From assembly GCA_903906425.1 (NCBI GenBank), contig CAIVKH010000001.1, positions 1 through 64,000 of the forward strand: a DNA stretch of 64,000 nt. Direction: 5' to 3'. Below are positions 43,127 to 55,106 of this stretch, piece after piece. Numbering within the stretch: position 1 is the first letter of the stretch; each line of letters starts with the position of its first letter. This DNA is from an uncultured bacterium (GTDB lineage Bacteria; Verrucomicrobiota; Kiritimatiellia; CAIVKH01). The position numbers and the translations under genes are program-made. The notes under the pieces were generated by a model that was not told the origin of the DNA, did no database searches, and was given only the letters and a program-made list of their open reading frames with translations.

Positions 43127-44582
43127 TTATTTCGAACGGTTGATTTCGATTTTCTGTCCGGTTTTTTCCAGCAGTCCGGTGGAATAGGCGAGGTTCGCCA
43201 GCGCGGTGAAGACCTCCTGCCGCGTCGCGATCTGCTGGCTGCGCGCCTGTGCGAGCTGCGTCTCCGCGTTCAGCAAATCGAGGATGCTCTTCAGGCCGGC
43301 CTTGTAGCTGTCCAGCGCGAGATCGTAGGCGGCTGATGAGCTTTTCAGATACGCCTGGCTGGCGGTGAATTTTTCCAGCGCCGTTTTGTAGGCGTAAAAT
43401 CTCGCCCACACGTCCGCGCTTGCGGCGAGTTCGGCCTGTTTCAAATTCTCCAGCGCCGATTCCGCCTGCGCCTCCGCGATCCGTTTCGCGCTGCGCGTCT
43501 GGAGCCCGTTGAAAATCGTCCATTGCAAATTCACTCCCGCGCTGGCGGCCCAGTCGCTGTCCTGAAGCGGATTGCTTCCCAGATTGTCGTAGATGTCCCG
43601 GCTGAGGCCGCCGTTCAAATATAGATTCGGCCAGTTCTCCGCGTTCGCAACTTTCACCGCCGCCTGTTTCGCGTCCGCCTGCGCGCGCAGCGCGGCGACA
43701 TCCGGCCGGCGGTTCAGCGCGTCGTCAATCAACTGCCGCAAATCCTGTTCTTTCAGCGCTGCGGGCACGTCCTCCACCGGCGCGATGATCCGCACGAGCG
43801 TGTCCGCCGGCAAATTCAGCGCTTGTGACAACATCCCGCGCGCGATCATGAATTGTCCGTTCGCGCTGGCGAGCTGGTAGCGCGCCTGGTCGTAGCCGGT
43901 CTGCGCCTGCAAAACCTCCAGCTGCGTTCCCATGCCGGAATTATTGCGCTCCTGCGCGGCCTCCAGCGCCGTCTGCGCATCCTTCACGCCGGACTCCGCC
44001 GCATCCACCGCGGCGTTCGCGCTGATCAGCCCGTAGTACGCGGATTCGACGTTGAGCAAAATCGTCTGGAGTGTCCGGTTGAAAGCGAAGTCGGCGGCAT
44101 AGACCGTTTGCAGCGCCTGTTCCACGGCCGCCTGATATCCGCCGCCGAAATTCAGAACCAGATAGTTCACCTGAAGTCCGGGACCGTATTTCAAGTAATC
44201 CGACCCCATTGGCATCTGTCCCACCTGCTTCGGTTCGGCGGTCATGTACTGGCGGTTCGCGCCCATCGTCGCCGTCACCGTCGGCATGAAATATCCGCGT
44301 GCGTTCACGACCTGCTCCGCCGCCGCGCGCGCATCGAGCCACGCCATCCGGCTCGCAGGATTATTTTTCAGCGCCAGGTCCGCCAGCTCCGCGAGCGTCA
44401 TCGGCTTCGCGGCTTCAACGCTGTTCGAACGGACCTCCGGCCAGACACGATCCTGTTTCTCCGCTCCTGACGGCGGCGTCCACGGTTTGCTTGCATTGCT
44501 TGGCGTCGAAACCGCGGCGCATCCGCCGAGAGACAACGCCGTGCCGGCAACCGCACAGGAAATAAGAAATCGCCAGTTCATT
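43127..44582 (-). CDS. Outer-membrane efflux lipoprotein (TolC/NodT family)
   Basis: The 485-residue protein has a lipobox (VAGTALSLGGC) and two OEP repeats with long helices, for example TLAELADLALKNNPASRMAWLDARAAAEQ and, in the second half, QADAKQAAVKVANAENWPNLYLNGGLSRD. It forms the trimeric exit duct of the tripartite pump. Its ATG at 44582 overlaps the tetR stop, so the two are coupled, and it is followed at 8 bp by the adaptor gene. Confidence 0.92.
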
Positions 44583-45231
44583 TCTTCGGGCCTTTCGTGC
44601 GGCGCGGCGCGATTTTCGCGCGCGGTTGTTTTGCATTTTGCTGACGCTCCGGCCGCGTTGCGCGCAGCAACGTCGCCACGACTCCGCGAACATATTCGCG
44701 GGCCGGCACCGGACGATAGCGATGGAAGAAATCGCATATTACATAATGATACAACGAGCCGATGAAAGCGTGGGCCTGAAGTTCCGGCGACGCACAGGCG
44801 AGGCGTCCGCGCTTCATTTCCGCCCGGAAATATCGCGTGAGAAGTTCCAGATGCTGGAGCACCGGCGGCTTGTTCGGCAGGTAATAATCCATCGCCACGG
44901 TCACGCCGCTGGAGTGGATCATCATGACGCGGGGCAAAATGATTTGAACCTGCTGGATCATGCTGACGGCCGCGGCCTCCAGCGCTTCCTTCATGTCGCC
45001 GGTCCCGACCGAACGCATCAGCTGCTCCTGCCAGACCTGGTCGTTCGTTTCCACGTTCATTGCCGCCATGAACAGCTCCGGCTTCGTCGGGAACCGCTTG
45101 AAGAGCGTGCCCTCCGAAACGCCGGCCTTCCGCGCGATCTCGACGGTGGGCGCACGGAATCCGCGCTTCAGGAAAACCTTTCGCGCGGCCTCCAGAATCA
45201 CGTCATCCTGTATGGAAACGGGTCTCGACAC
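44578..45231 (-). CDS. TetR family transcriptional regulator of the efflux operon
   Basis: The 217-residue protein has an N-terminal TetR helix-turn-helix: AARKVFLKRGFRAPTVEIARKAGVSEGTLFKRFPTKPELF. The C-terminal ligand domain is followed by a basic tail (PRAKIAPRRTKGPKK). It is the first gene of the efflux operon and overlaps the next gene by ATGA. The start is a GTG at 45231 without a clear ribosome site. An inverted repeat overlapping a promoter lies just upstream, which indicates autoregulation and control of the pump genes by repression. Confidence 0.92.
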   Translation of the reverse strand: MSRPVSIQDDVILEAARKVFLKRGFRAPTVEIARKAGVSEGTLFKRFPTKPELFMAAMNVETNDQVWQEQLMRSVGTGDMKEALEAAAVSMIQQVQIILPRVMMIHSSGVTVAMDYYLPNKPPVLQHLELLTRYFRAEMKRGRLACASPELQAHAFIGSLYHYVICDFFHRYRPVPAREYVRGVVATLLRATRPERQQNAKQPRAKIAPRRTKGPKK

Positions 45232-45247
45232 GGTGCATCACTTTTTA

Positions 45248-45289
45248 AATAAGTGCGCACTCATTAATTCACCCGGGGCGAAAAGTCAA
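45248..45289 (-). promoter_or_regulatory. Promoter and TetR operator of the efflux operon
   Basis: On the minus strand TTGACT (45284-45289) and TAATGA (45261-45266) are separated by 17 bases, a good sigma-70-type promoter. An 18-bp inverted repeat AATAAGTGCGCACTCATT (45248-45265) with one mismatched pair overlaps the -10 box and extends downstream. It starts 17 bases from the tetR start codon. By position it is the likely operator of the adjacent TetR protein. Confidence 0.7.
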
Positions 45290-45328
45290 GGGACCGGGAA
45301 AAAATCGTGCAAAACACGATGCCGCGCA

Positions 45329-45907
45329 TCACGCCGGCGACAGGCCGCGCCGGATCATGTGGACGGCGATGGCCGCCAGCAGCAGCGCGATGATTTTCGA
45401 AACCGCCTTGAGGCCGGTCAGCCCGACGAGCCGCTTGAGCTGCTCGCCGAAGTTCAGCGCGAGGTGGACGAGCACGAGGTTCACCGCCAGCGCCGCAAGC
45501 GAATAGCCCGGCCCGACCGTGTCCACCAGCAGCAGCAGCGCCGCGAGCGTGGCCGGCCCGGTGATCAGCGGCAGCCCCAGCGGAACGACGCCGAAATCCG
45601 GCGGCGGCTTCGGCGGCTCGCCGGCGGCGACCAGCTCGCGGCCGGCCAGGATCAGCAGGATCAGCCCACCGGCGATCTGAAAATCCGCGACGGTGATGCC
45701 GAGCGCGCGAAAAACAAATTGCCCGAGAAACATGAAGCCGACGGCGACCAGCCCGGCGGTGAGCACGGCCTGCCTGACGGTGCGGCGGACTTCATCGCGC
45801 GGCAGCCCGGAGGTCATGCCGAGGAACAGCGGCACCAGCCCGACCGGATCCATCGCCACGAAAAGCGGAATCCACGCGAGCATAAATTGCGCGGCGGCGT
45901 GTTTCAT
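45329..45907 (-). CDS. MarC family integral membrane protein
   Basis: The 192-residue protein has six predicted helices and the family start FVAMDPVGLVPLFLGMT, then FQIAGGLILLILAGREL and PLGLPLITGPATLAALLLLVD, with a duplicated helix pattern. MarC proteins are inner-membrane proteins of unclear transport function; the old link to multiple antibiotic resistance is not supported in the family. It lies upstream of the efflux operon in the same direction but is separated from it by the tetR promoter. Confidence 0.9.
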   Translation of the reverse strand: MKHAAAQFMLAWIPLFVAMDPVGLVPLFLGMTSGLPRDEVRRTVRQAVLTAGLVAVGFMFLGQFVFRALGITVADFQIAGGLILLILAGRELVAAGEPPKPPPDFGVVPLGLPLITGPATLAALLLLVDTVGPGYSLAALAVNLVLVHLALNFGEQLKRLVGLTGLKAVSKIIALLLAAIAVHMIRRGLSPA

Positions 45908-45957
45908 TTCGCCAGACTAGCCGCCGCAAAACGCCGCGCGAAGAAGATTTTTGAAAC

Positions 45958-46068
45958 GTCCAATCATTGGAAGAAATTGCCGCGGCAGTTTCCAATGATT
46001 GGAAAAAGCCATCGTGAAATTTGCCAATGATTGGAAATTGCGAAGCCGCATTCTTCCAATGATTGGAA
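45958..46068. repeat. Four-copy 15-bp palindrome array, locus 16
   Basis: Copies at 45958-45972 (GTCCAATC...), 45990-46004, 46022-46036 (TGCCAATG...) and 46054-46068 start exactly 32 bp apart three times in a row. The three spacers differ. It lies between two tandem leftward genes and is the longest array in the window. Confidence 0.96.
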
Positions 46069-46069
46069 G

Positions 46070-46411
46070 TTACGGTTCGTCGCGCCAGCGGTTGACGATG
46101 GCGGTGATCCGCGATTTACCGGCGGCATCAATGACGATGTTCGGGAGAATTTCGCCGCTGTCGCCGACGGCCTCGGTCTCCCAGGTGCCGCGCGTAATTT
46201 TGAATTCGAGCGGGGCGTCGGGTTTGACGATGGCGGTGGCGACCCAGGTGTTGTCGTCCATCCGCGTGAGCGGAAGTCCGTCGGGCTGCCAGCGGCCGAG
46301 CATCGGCTGGTTGCCGGCGATGAATACCTGCTGACCGACGGGCAGGGGCCGGGCCGTCGTGATCTCGAAGATGACCGGTTTCGCGTTCGCGCGGGATTTT
46401 TTCGCAGCCAT
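46070..46411 (-). CDS. Small CBM20/48-like carbohydrate-binding domain protein
   Basis: The 113-residue protein has no signal peptide and is one beta-sandwich domain. GQQVFIAGNQPMLGRWQPDGLPLTRMDDNTWVATAIV and PLEFKITRGTWETEAVGDSG resemble starch-binding CBM20 and the glycogen-binding CBM48 folds, with the tryptophans in expected places. It may bind glycogen or starch in the cytoplasm. The ATG at 46411 was chosen because the longer ORF has an Arg/Pro-rich shadow extension. The stop codon begins one base after the four-copy palindrome array. Confidence 0.78.
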   Translation of the reverse strand: MAAKKSRANAKPVIFEITTARPLPVGQQVFIAGNQPMLGRWQPDGLPLTRMDDNTWVATAIVKPDAPLEFKITRGTWETEAVGDSGEILPNIVIDAAGKSRITAIVNRWRDEP

Positions 46412-46461
46412 GTTTTGCCTCGCCTGTGGCCGGGCCGTCCGCTCGCGCCGTCGCGGCGCGG

Positions 46462-47484
46462 TCAGCGCCCGTGCCTGTGTTTTGCATCTTTCTTCAAATG
46501 GCGCGGCCGTGGCAACCGGATTCTTTTTGCGACGAGCGCGCCGGCGTCGTCGCGCTCGACCACCAGCAGGCCGCCGCGCACGTGGTGGCCGGTGCCGAAG
46601 GTGGACGGGCATACGACGGGGTTGAACTGCGCCCAGGCCTGCACGCCTTCGAGGCCGCGCGCGATGATCCGGGCGACGGGATATTTCGGTTTCCAGTTTT
46701 TCGTCGCGGGCGCGAGCTTCGCGAGCTTCAGCAGCGTTGGCGAGTGGAGGTGGCCGATGACGGTCATTTCAATCTGTGCGAGGCGGCGCTTCACGACGGG
46801 AATTTGCGCAAGCATCGTGAGCGCGCTGGGGTCGTGGCAGAACAGGACTACGCGGGCCTGACGCGACAGCCCGTCGAAGGCGTGGCTGACGTGTTCGATG
46901 TGTTCCGCGCGCCGCTGCCGCCATTCGGGCACCTCGTGTTCGAGCGCCTCCGGCAGGAACAGGTCGAGCGTGAAGAGCGACGAGTTCACGCCGATGAGGT
47001 GGAAATCCTCGTCGGTGACATGCCAGAACGATGGAATGCCGAGTGCCCGCTCGCCGCGCTCGATGCTAGCGATGCGGATTCCGCCGTGCCGCAGCACCGT
47101 GCTGTATTTTCCAAGATCATGGTCGCCGAAGACGAACCGGCAGCGGTCAGAAAACAGATCGCGCATGAGCTGCACGGCGCCGCGCACGCTTTCGAAGGTC
47201 GCGTCGTTGCTCAGGCCGGTGCCGCCGTAGTCGCCGCCGAAATCGCCGTTGCAGATGATCCAGTCCGGATCGTAATCGAGCAGGCGCGAAAGCGCGTGGC
47301 GGAAGGCCGGCTCGCGCAGTTCGAGATGGCCGTTCCACAGCCGGCGGCGCACGCGATGAAGTCCGCGACGCCAGCGCTTGCGCAATGGCGAAAGATCCGC
47401 GCCGAGTTCCGCGTGTGCCCTGTGCGCAGCTTCCATTTCGGTCGGGCCGAGGACGTGAATGTCCGAGATGATGGCAATCTTCAT
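46462..47484 (-). CDS. Calcineurin-like metallophosphoesterase
   Basis: The 340-residue protein has the metallophosphoesterase motifs in order: ISDIHVLG (DxH), CNGDFGGDYGG (GD), VFGDHDLGK (GDH equivalent of GNH), LFCHDPS and IGHLHSP (GHxH). It should be a binuclear metal-dependent phosphohydrolase, cytoplasmic, of unknown substrate. Its start overlaps the stop of the secretin-domain gene (47481-47484). The basic C-terminus (RPRHLKKDAKHRHGR) is unusual and may bind nucleic acid or lipid, which is inference. Confidence 0.88.
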   Translation of the reverse strand: MKIAIISDIHVLGPTEMEAAHRAHAELGADLSPLRKRWRRGLHRVRRRLWNGHLELREPAFRHALSRLLDYDPDWIICNGDFGGDYGGTGLSNDATFESVRGAVQLMRDLFSDRCRFVFGDHDLGKYSTVLRHGGIRIASIERGERALGIPSFWHVTDEDFHLIGVNSSLFTLDLFLPEALEHEVPEWRQRRAEHIEHVSHAFDGLSRQARVVLFCHDPSALTMLAQIPVVKRRLAQIEMTVIGHLHSPTLLKLAKLAPATKNWKPKYPVARIIARGLEGVQAWAQFNPVVCPSTFGTGHHVRGGLLVVERDDAGALVAKRIRLPRPRHLKKDAKHRHGR

Positions 47485-48344
47485 GGCCGCCCCGCTGGAA
47501 TCTGATTTTGCTGCAGGGAATAAATGCGCGGCGTCATGGTGATCGTCAGATTTCGCGTTCCGCCGCTGCGCGTCGCGCCGATCAGAAAGCGTGAATAGAA
47601 ATCCGAATTCTTTCCGTCGGTTCCGATCGTGACGGTCTGGCCGTCGTTGACCACGACTTCGGTGGAGACGGACGCAAAGCGCGTTTCATACGGCGAACCG
47701 TTGACCATGCCGCTCAGTTCCGGCGTGACGCGGACGCGAATTTGCGGGCCATCGCCGATGACCGTCGGCTTCACGACGAGAAACGAGCCGACCTCGCGCC
47801 ACGCAATCTGATTTGGAATGAAGCCGCGGGCCATGCCGTAATCCGTCAGCCATGTTTGATACGGGACGCTTTCCCCGACGCGCAACTTCGCCTCGTGTCC
47901 GCTCGACACGAGCAACTGCTGCCGCGATTCGCTGCTGGTTTCGATGCTGCGATCAATCACCTGCGGTTTCATCTTCCACATCACATGTGTGATGCCTTCA
48001 TCACGCTGAACGCCGGCCTGTCCGTTCACGCTCGCGCCTTTTTCGCTTTGCACTTCGCCGCCGTTGAACGCCACATCTATGCGGACATTCTTCGGAGTCA
48101 CCGCGGTTTTCGAAACCATGTCGGAAATTTTTTTGTGCTGTTCCGGCGTCGCCAGCACGAGCAGCCGGTGATTGTTCGCATCGAGCGTGACCGTGCCCTC
48201 CGGCCCGACAATCGCTTTCGCCATCTGTTCCATCGCCGGTCCGTCCGACAGTCCGATTGGATAAACCTCGAACGTGTTCACCGGCGGCTTCTGTGCGAAC
48301 ACAGATGTTACCCCAAAGAAAACGATGACGAGCCAGCGTTTCAT
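47481..48344 (-). CDS. Short secretin-domain protein (type II/III secretion family)
   Basis: The 287-residue protein has a signal peptide (MKRWLVIVFFGVTSVFA), one N-domain-like region (TVTLDANNHRLLVLATPEQHKKISDMV), and a C-terminal part with VVVNDGQTVTIG and LTITMTPRIYSL, which are secretin hallmarks. It lacks the several N domains of a full GspD, and full secretins are about twice as long, so it may be a cut-down or specialised channel. It is translationally coupled to the metallophosphoesterase gene. Confidence 0.75.
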   Translation of the reverse strand: MKRWLVIVFFGVTSVFAQKPPVNTFEVYPIGLSDGPAMEQMAKAIVGPEGTVTLDANNHRLLVLATPEQHKKISDMVSKTAVTPKNVRIDVAFNGGEVQSEKGASVNGQAGVQRDEGITHVMWKMKPQVIDRSIETSSESRQQLLVSSGHEAKLRVGESVPYQTWLTDYGMARGFIPNQIAWREVGSFLVVKPTVIGDGPQIRVRVTPELSGMVNGSPYETRFASVSTEVVVNDGQTVTIGTDGKNSDFYSRFLIGATRSGGTRNLTITMTPRIYSLQQNQIPAGRP

Positions 48345-48422
48345 TCCGGTGTGATTATAGCCCCGCTTCTTCTGACAACAAACTTTGAAGGCGGCCGGAG
48401 TTCACAGTCCAGTGCGCCTTTT

Positions 48423-50846
<2,424 letters not shown>

Positions 50847-50933
50847 TTTGGAAATCGCGGCATCATAGATTCGCCGCCGCGTTTGTCACTTGCCGTGTTC
50901 GTTCAAGCTCGCCGCAGATTCCGTCGCGCAGAG

Positions 50934-50980
50934 TTCCAATGATTGGAAAAAAGGTTGTCTGTTTATTCCAATGATTGGAA
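50934..50980. repeat. Paired 15-bp palindrome, locus 17
   Basis: Perfect copies at 50934-50948 and 50966-50980 (both G), 32 bp apart, in the divergent space between cstA and the GH43-like gene, the second ending 16 bases before the start codon. Confidence 0.95.
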
Positions 50981-50996
50981 ACTGCGGTCACAAATC

Positions 50997-52040
50997 ATGA
51001 ACACACGCATTCTTCTTTTCATTTCATTCATCATGGCCGCGTCCGCCGCCCGTGCCGCAGACGGCGAATTCCGCCCGGGCGAAGTCTGGAGCGACACGGA
51101 CGGCACGCCGATCCAGGCGCACAGCGCGGGCATCCTCGTGAGCGGCGGAAAATATTTCTGGTTCGGCGAGGACAAAACTCTCGGCGACCGGAACCGGCGC
51201 GGCATCTCGTGCTACAGCTCGACGGACCTCTACAACTGGAAGAACGAGGGGCTCGCGCTGCCGAAGGAGGCGATGCCGGAAAAGTTCCGCGACTGGGGCA
51301 TCGTCGAGCGGCCGAAGGTCATTTTCAATCCGCACTCGCACCGCTTCGTCATGTGGATGCACCTGGACGATTCCGGCTATCATGCGGCCAGCGCCGGCAT
51401 CGCCACCAGCGACAAGCCGACCGGTCCGTTCACGTTCGCAAAACAGTTGCGCCCGATCGGCGATGACTTCGGTTACAAAGACGACGATCCGAACAAGCAA
51501 AAGCAACTCGGCGGAACTTACCGCGACATGAATCTGTTTGTTGATGACGACGGCAAGGCCTACGCGTTTTATTCGTCGGAAGGAAATGCCACGATGTATG
51601 TCGTCTGCCTCGACGACAATTTCACCGGCCCGGAAACTCCCGCAGTGCCGGGCAAGAATTGGGCGCGGCTGTTTGTCGGAAAATTTCGCGAAGCTCCGGC
51701 GCCATTCAAATTCGGGAAGCGGTACTACCTGATCACCTCCGGCTGCACCGGTTGGTCGCCGAACGCGGCCAACTACGCCGTCGCCGACAACATCCTCGGC
51801 CCGTGGGAAACCAAAACGAATCCATGTGTCGGCCCCGATGCTGAAAAAACTTTTCATGCGCAAAGCACCTTCGTGCTTCCCGTTGCCGGCAAACCCGGCA
51901 GTTTCATTTTCATGGCGGACCGCTGGAACAAGGACAAACTCGAAGACTCCCGCTATGTCTGGCTCCCGCTCATAATCAAGCCGGACCGCTCGTTTACGCT
52001 CGAATGGCGCGACAAATGGGACCTTTCGGTTTTCCAATGA
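50997..52040 (+). CDS. Secreted GH43-like five-bladed propeller glycosidase
   Basis: The 347-residue protein has a signal peptide (MNTRILLFISFIMAASAARA) and then GH43-like beta-propeller features: IQAHSAGILVSGGKYFWFGED, SSTDLYNWKNEGLAL, RPKVIFNPHSHRFVMWMH, TYRDMNLFVDDDGKAYAFYSS and SGCTGWSPN. It probably hydrolyses arabinose-, xylose- or galactose-type linkages; the acidic catalytic residues should be in DGEFR.../RDMNLFVDDD-type loops but need alignment. The last codons TTC CAA TGA come from the palindrome at 52032, so the repeat supplies the stop. The start at 50997 suits the signal peptide. Confidence 0.85.
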   Translation: MNTRILLFISFIMAASAARAADGEFRPGEVWSDTDGTPIQAHSAGILVSGGKYFWFGEDKTLGDRNRRGISCYSSTDLYNWKNEGLALPKEAMPEKFRDWGIVERPKVIFNPHSHRFVMWMHLDDSGYHAASAGIATSDKPTGPFTFAKQLRPIGDDFGYKDDDPNKQKQLGGTYRDMNLFVDDDGKAYAFYSSEGNATMYVVCLDDNFTGPETPAVPGKNWARLFVGKFREAPAPFKFGKRYYLITSGCTGWSPNAANYAVADNILGPWETKTNPCVGPDAEKTFHAQSTFVLPVAGKPGSFIFMADRWNKDKLEDSRYVWLPLIIKPDRSFTLEWRDKWDLSVFQ

Positions 52041-52079
52041 TTGGAAAAGTCCGCGCGCGAAAAGCTCCAATGATTGGAA
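52032..52079. repeat. Paired 15-bp palindrome, locus 18 (first copy provides a stop codon)
   Basis: Copies TTCCAATGATTGGAA (52032-52046) and CTCCAATGATTGGAA (52065-52079), 33 bp apart. The first copy encodes Phe-Gln-stop of the GH43-like gene; the pair precedes the GH95 gene in tandem. Confidence 0.93.
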
Positions 52080-52116
52080 AATGTCTTGAAGGAAAATCGT
52101 CGGAGGAAGTCTCGTC

Positions 52117-55056
52117 ATGAAAATGCAATCGTTGCTCTGTCTGTTCTTTGTCACCGCCGCGCTCGCCGTGCGCGGCGATGGATTCGCGCTCACAAAAAAT
52201 TCGCCGGTCTATGAAGCCGCGCCGCAAAAGGCGCTCGACCTCACCGACGAGGTGACGCTCGAAGCGTGGATCTGCCCTGATGCGCAAGCCGGAGGCTGCC
52301 GCATCCTCGACAAGTCAACGCCGGGCGGGCAGGACGGCTACAACCTCGATACGTTTCCCGGAAATGGATTGCGGCTGATTACGGATCGCGGCGGATTCAC
52401 AGCAAAATGCTCGCTGCCCGTCGGCAAGTGGTGCCACGTCGCAGCCGTGTACAGCGCGTCGAAGAAGATTCTCAAGCTGTATCTCGACGGCAAGGAGGTC
52501 GGCAGCGTGAACGGCGGGAATTTTCCGCCGATGAAAATCTCCGCGCATCCGCTCTGCGTCGGTTGCGATCCCGATGGCGGCAATCGCTTCACCGGCAAAA
52601 TCCGCGAGGCTGCAATTTATTCGGTCGCGCTTCCGGAAAATGTCATCGCGCGGCACGCGATCGGGACGGACGCGAAAGATGAAACAGCTCTGATCGCGCG
52701 ATGGAAATTTGACGAGAAGCCCGGCGACACGATTGATCCGGTCGCCGGGAAAATTGCGCTGTCGCGCGCGAAGACGATGCACCGCGCGGGCGGCGCGCAG
52801 CCGGACAACAGCCCTGATCGCGAACTTGTTTATTCCGGCGAAGCGCAGGCACCCGCGGAACCGTTGAGTTTGTGGTATCGCAAATCCGCCGGCGCATGGA
52901 CCGAGGCGCTTCCGATTGGAAACGGCCGTCTCGGCGCGATGGTTTTTGGCCGCGTGAATCAGGAGCGGCTGCAACTGAACGAGGACACGCTCTGGGCGGG
53001 CGGGCCGTACGATCAGAACAACACGAACGCGATTGCGGCGCTGCCGGAAGCGCGTCGGCTCATCAACGAAGGAAAATTCAAGGAGGCAAACAAGCTCGTC
53101 AGCGAAAAGATGATTGCGAATCCGCGCGGGCAGATGCCGTACGAGCCGGTCGGTGATTTGCTGCTCGATTTTGCCGAGACGAAAACCGTCGCGGATTATC
53201 GCCGCGATTTGAATCTCGACACCGCGATCAGCAGCGTGAGCTACACGATTGATGGCGTGAAATATTTGCGCGAAGTTTTTTCGAGCCCGGTTGATCAGGT
53301 CGTCGTCGTCAAGCTGTCCGCAGACAAGCCTGGAAAAATTTCCTTCACCGCCGGAATGAAGACGCCGCAAAAAGCGACGGTCACGGCGGACAAAAATACG
53401 CTCGTGATGGACGGCGTGAACGGCGATGCGATGGGAATTGCGGGCGCGCTGAAATTTCAGTGCCGCACGCTCGTGAAAAATTCCGGCGGAAAAATCGAAA
53501 CCCAAGCCGACAAGGTTTCCGTGACCGGCGCGGACGAAGCGGTGCTGTTGATCGCGGCCGCGACGAGCTACAAGAATTACAAGGATGTCAGCGGCGATCC
53601 CGATGCGCTCTCGAAAAACTACATCGCGAAGGCGGAGAAGAAATCGTTCGACGAACTTCGCGCGGCGCACATCAAGGAACATCAGCGGCTGTTTCGCGCG
53701 TGCTCGCTCGATCTCGGAACCACCGACGCGATGAAGCTGCCGACGGACGAGCGCATCAAGAATTTCGCGACCGGCAACGATCCGAATTTTGCGGTGCTGT
53801 ATTTTCAGTTCGGCCGATATTTGCTCATCAGCTCATCGCGTCCCGGTGGACAGACGGCAAATTTGCAGGGCCTGTGGAACGAGAGCATGGGGCCGCCCTG
53901 GGGCAGCAAATACACGATCAACATCAACACGGAAATGAACTACTGGCCGGTGGACACCGCGAACATCGGCGAGTGCGTCGAGCCACTGGTTTCGATGGTG
54001 CTCGATCTTTCGGAAAGCGGAAAAGAGGCCGCGCGCGTTCACTGGGGCGCGGGCGGTTGGGTCGCGCATCACAACACGGATCTCTGGCGCGCGGCTTCGC
54101 CGATTGACGGGCCGTGGGGACACTGGCCGACGGGCGGCGCGTGGCTGCTGCAGAATTTGTGGGAGCACTATCTTTTCACCGGGGACAAGGAATTCCTGAA
54201 ACGGATTTATCCGGCGATGAAAGGCTCCGCGCAGTTCTTCCTCGATTCGCTCGTTGAAGAGCCGAAACACAAATGGCTCGTCACATCGCCATCGGCCTCG
54301 CCGGAACACTCGAATCCATTCGGCGGCTCCGTGAGCGCTGGACCGACAATGGACCAGCAGATCATCCGTGATCTCTTCGGCAACTGCATCCAGGCGGCGG
54401 CCGATCTTGGCACCGACAAGGAGTTCGCCGACAAAGTTGCCGCGGCCCGCGCGCGACTCGCCCCGAACCAGATCGGCAAGGCCGGGCAGTTGCAGGAATG
54501 GCTCGACGATTGGGACATGGAGGCGCCCGATCAGCATCATCGGCACGTTTCGCATCTCTATGGACTTTTCCCGAGCGCGCAAATTTCGCTGCGCACGACG
54601 CCGGAACTCGCGGCCGCCGTAAAGAAGTCGCTCGAAATCCGCGGCGACATGGCGACGGGTTGGGCCATCGGCTGGCGCATCAACCTCTGGGCGCGGCTCG
54701 GCGACGGCAATCACACCTACGACGTGATCAAGCTGCTCTTCACGCCGGCGCGGACCTATCCGAACATGTTCGACGCGCATCCGCCGTTCCAGATTGACGG
54801 CAACTTTGGCGGTACGTCCGGCATCTGCGAAATGCTCCTGCAATCGCACACGGGCGAAATCGAACTGCTGCCCGCACTGCCATCCGCGTGGCCGAACGGC
54901 AGCGTGAAAGGCCTCCGCGCGCGCGGCGGCTTTACCGTGGACATCGCGTGGAAAGACGGAAAAGTTTCGTCGTACCGCATCGCATCGGAAAAGCCGCGCG
55001 AGGTCAAAATCCGCGTGAACGGCGAAATGAAGACAATCAAGTCCGAAAAGATTTGA
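52117..55056 (+). CDS. Secreted GH95 alpha-L-fucosidase with N-terminal LamG-like domain
   Basis: The 979-residue protein has a signal peptide, then a concanavalin/LamG-like domain (residues 20-215: [45 protein letters not shown]). From about residue 250 it is GH95: [70 protein letters not shown], and [17 protein letters not shown] with [20 protein letters not shown]. It removes terminal alpha-linked fucose or, in some members, galactose. GGAGGAAG gives a strong ribosome site. It follows the GH43-like gene at 76 bp, probably as an operon. Confidence 0.95.
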   Translation: MKMQSLLCLFFVTAALAVRGDGFALTKNSPVYEAAPQKALDLTDEVTLEAWICPDAQAGGCRILDKSTPGGQDGYNLDTFPGNGLRLITDRGGFTAKCSLPVGKWCHVAAVYSASKKILKLYLDGKEVGSVNGGNFPPMKISAHPLCVGCDPDGGNRFTGKIREAAIYSVALPENVIARHAIGTDAKDETALIARWKFDEKPGDTIDPVAGKIALSRAKTMHRAGGAQPDNSPDRELVYSGEAQAPAEPLSLWYRKSAGAWTEALPIGNGRLGAMVFGRVNQERLQLNEDTLWAGGPYDQNNTNAIAALPEARRLINEGKFKEANKLVSEKMIANPRGQMPYEPVGDLLLDFAETKTVADYRRDLNLDTAISSVSYTIDGVKYLREVFSSPVDQVVVVKLSADKPGKISFTAGMKTPQKATVTADKNTLVMDGVNGDAMGIAGALKFQCRTLVKNSGGKIETQADKVSVTGADEAVLLIAAATSYKNYKDVSGDPDALSKNYIAKAEKKSFDELRAAHIKEHQRLFRACSLDLGTTDAMKLPTDERIKNFATGNDPNFAVLYFQFGRYLLISSSRPGGQTANLQGLWNESMGPPWGSKYTININTEMNYWPVDTANIGECVEPLVSMVLDLSESGKEAARVHWGAGGWVAHHNTDLWRAASPIDGPWGHWPTGGAWLLQNLWEHYLFTGDKEFLKRIYPAMKGSAQFFLDSLVEEPKHKWLVTSPSASPEHSNPFGGSVSAGPTMDQQIIRDLFGNCIQAAADLGTDKEFADKVAAARARLAPNQIGKAGQLQEWLDDWDMEAPDQHHRHVSHLYGLFPSAQISLRTTPELAAAVKKSLEIRGDMATGWAIGWRINLWARLGDGNHTYDVIKLLFTPARTYPNMFDAHPPFQIDGNFGGTSGICEMLLQSHTGEIELLPALPSAWPNGSVKGLRARGGFTVDIAWKDGKVSSYRIASEKPREVKIRVNGEMKTIKSEKI

Positions 55057-55106
55057 GCCGCGTCTTGCCGGCCCCGGCGAAACGCGGTTGCGTTGCGCAC
55101 GCGGCG

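Noticed and set aside
45958-46068. CRISPR array
   Set aside because: Regular spacing looks CRISPR-like, but repeats are 15 bp palindromes, spacers 17 bp, similar sets occur at 20 other loci, and there is no cas gene in the window.
46070-46612. Longer 180-residue version of the CBM20-like protein
   Set aside because: The extra N-terminal part is Arg/Pro-rich and overlaps the metallophosphoesterase end; the ATG at 46411 matches the domain start.
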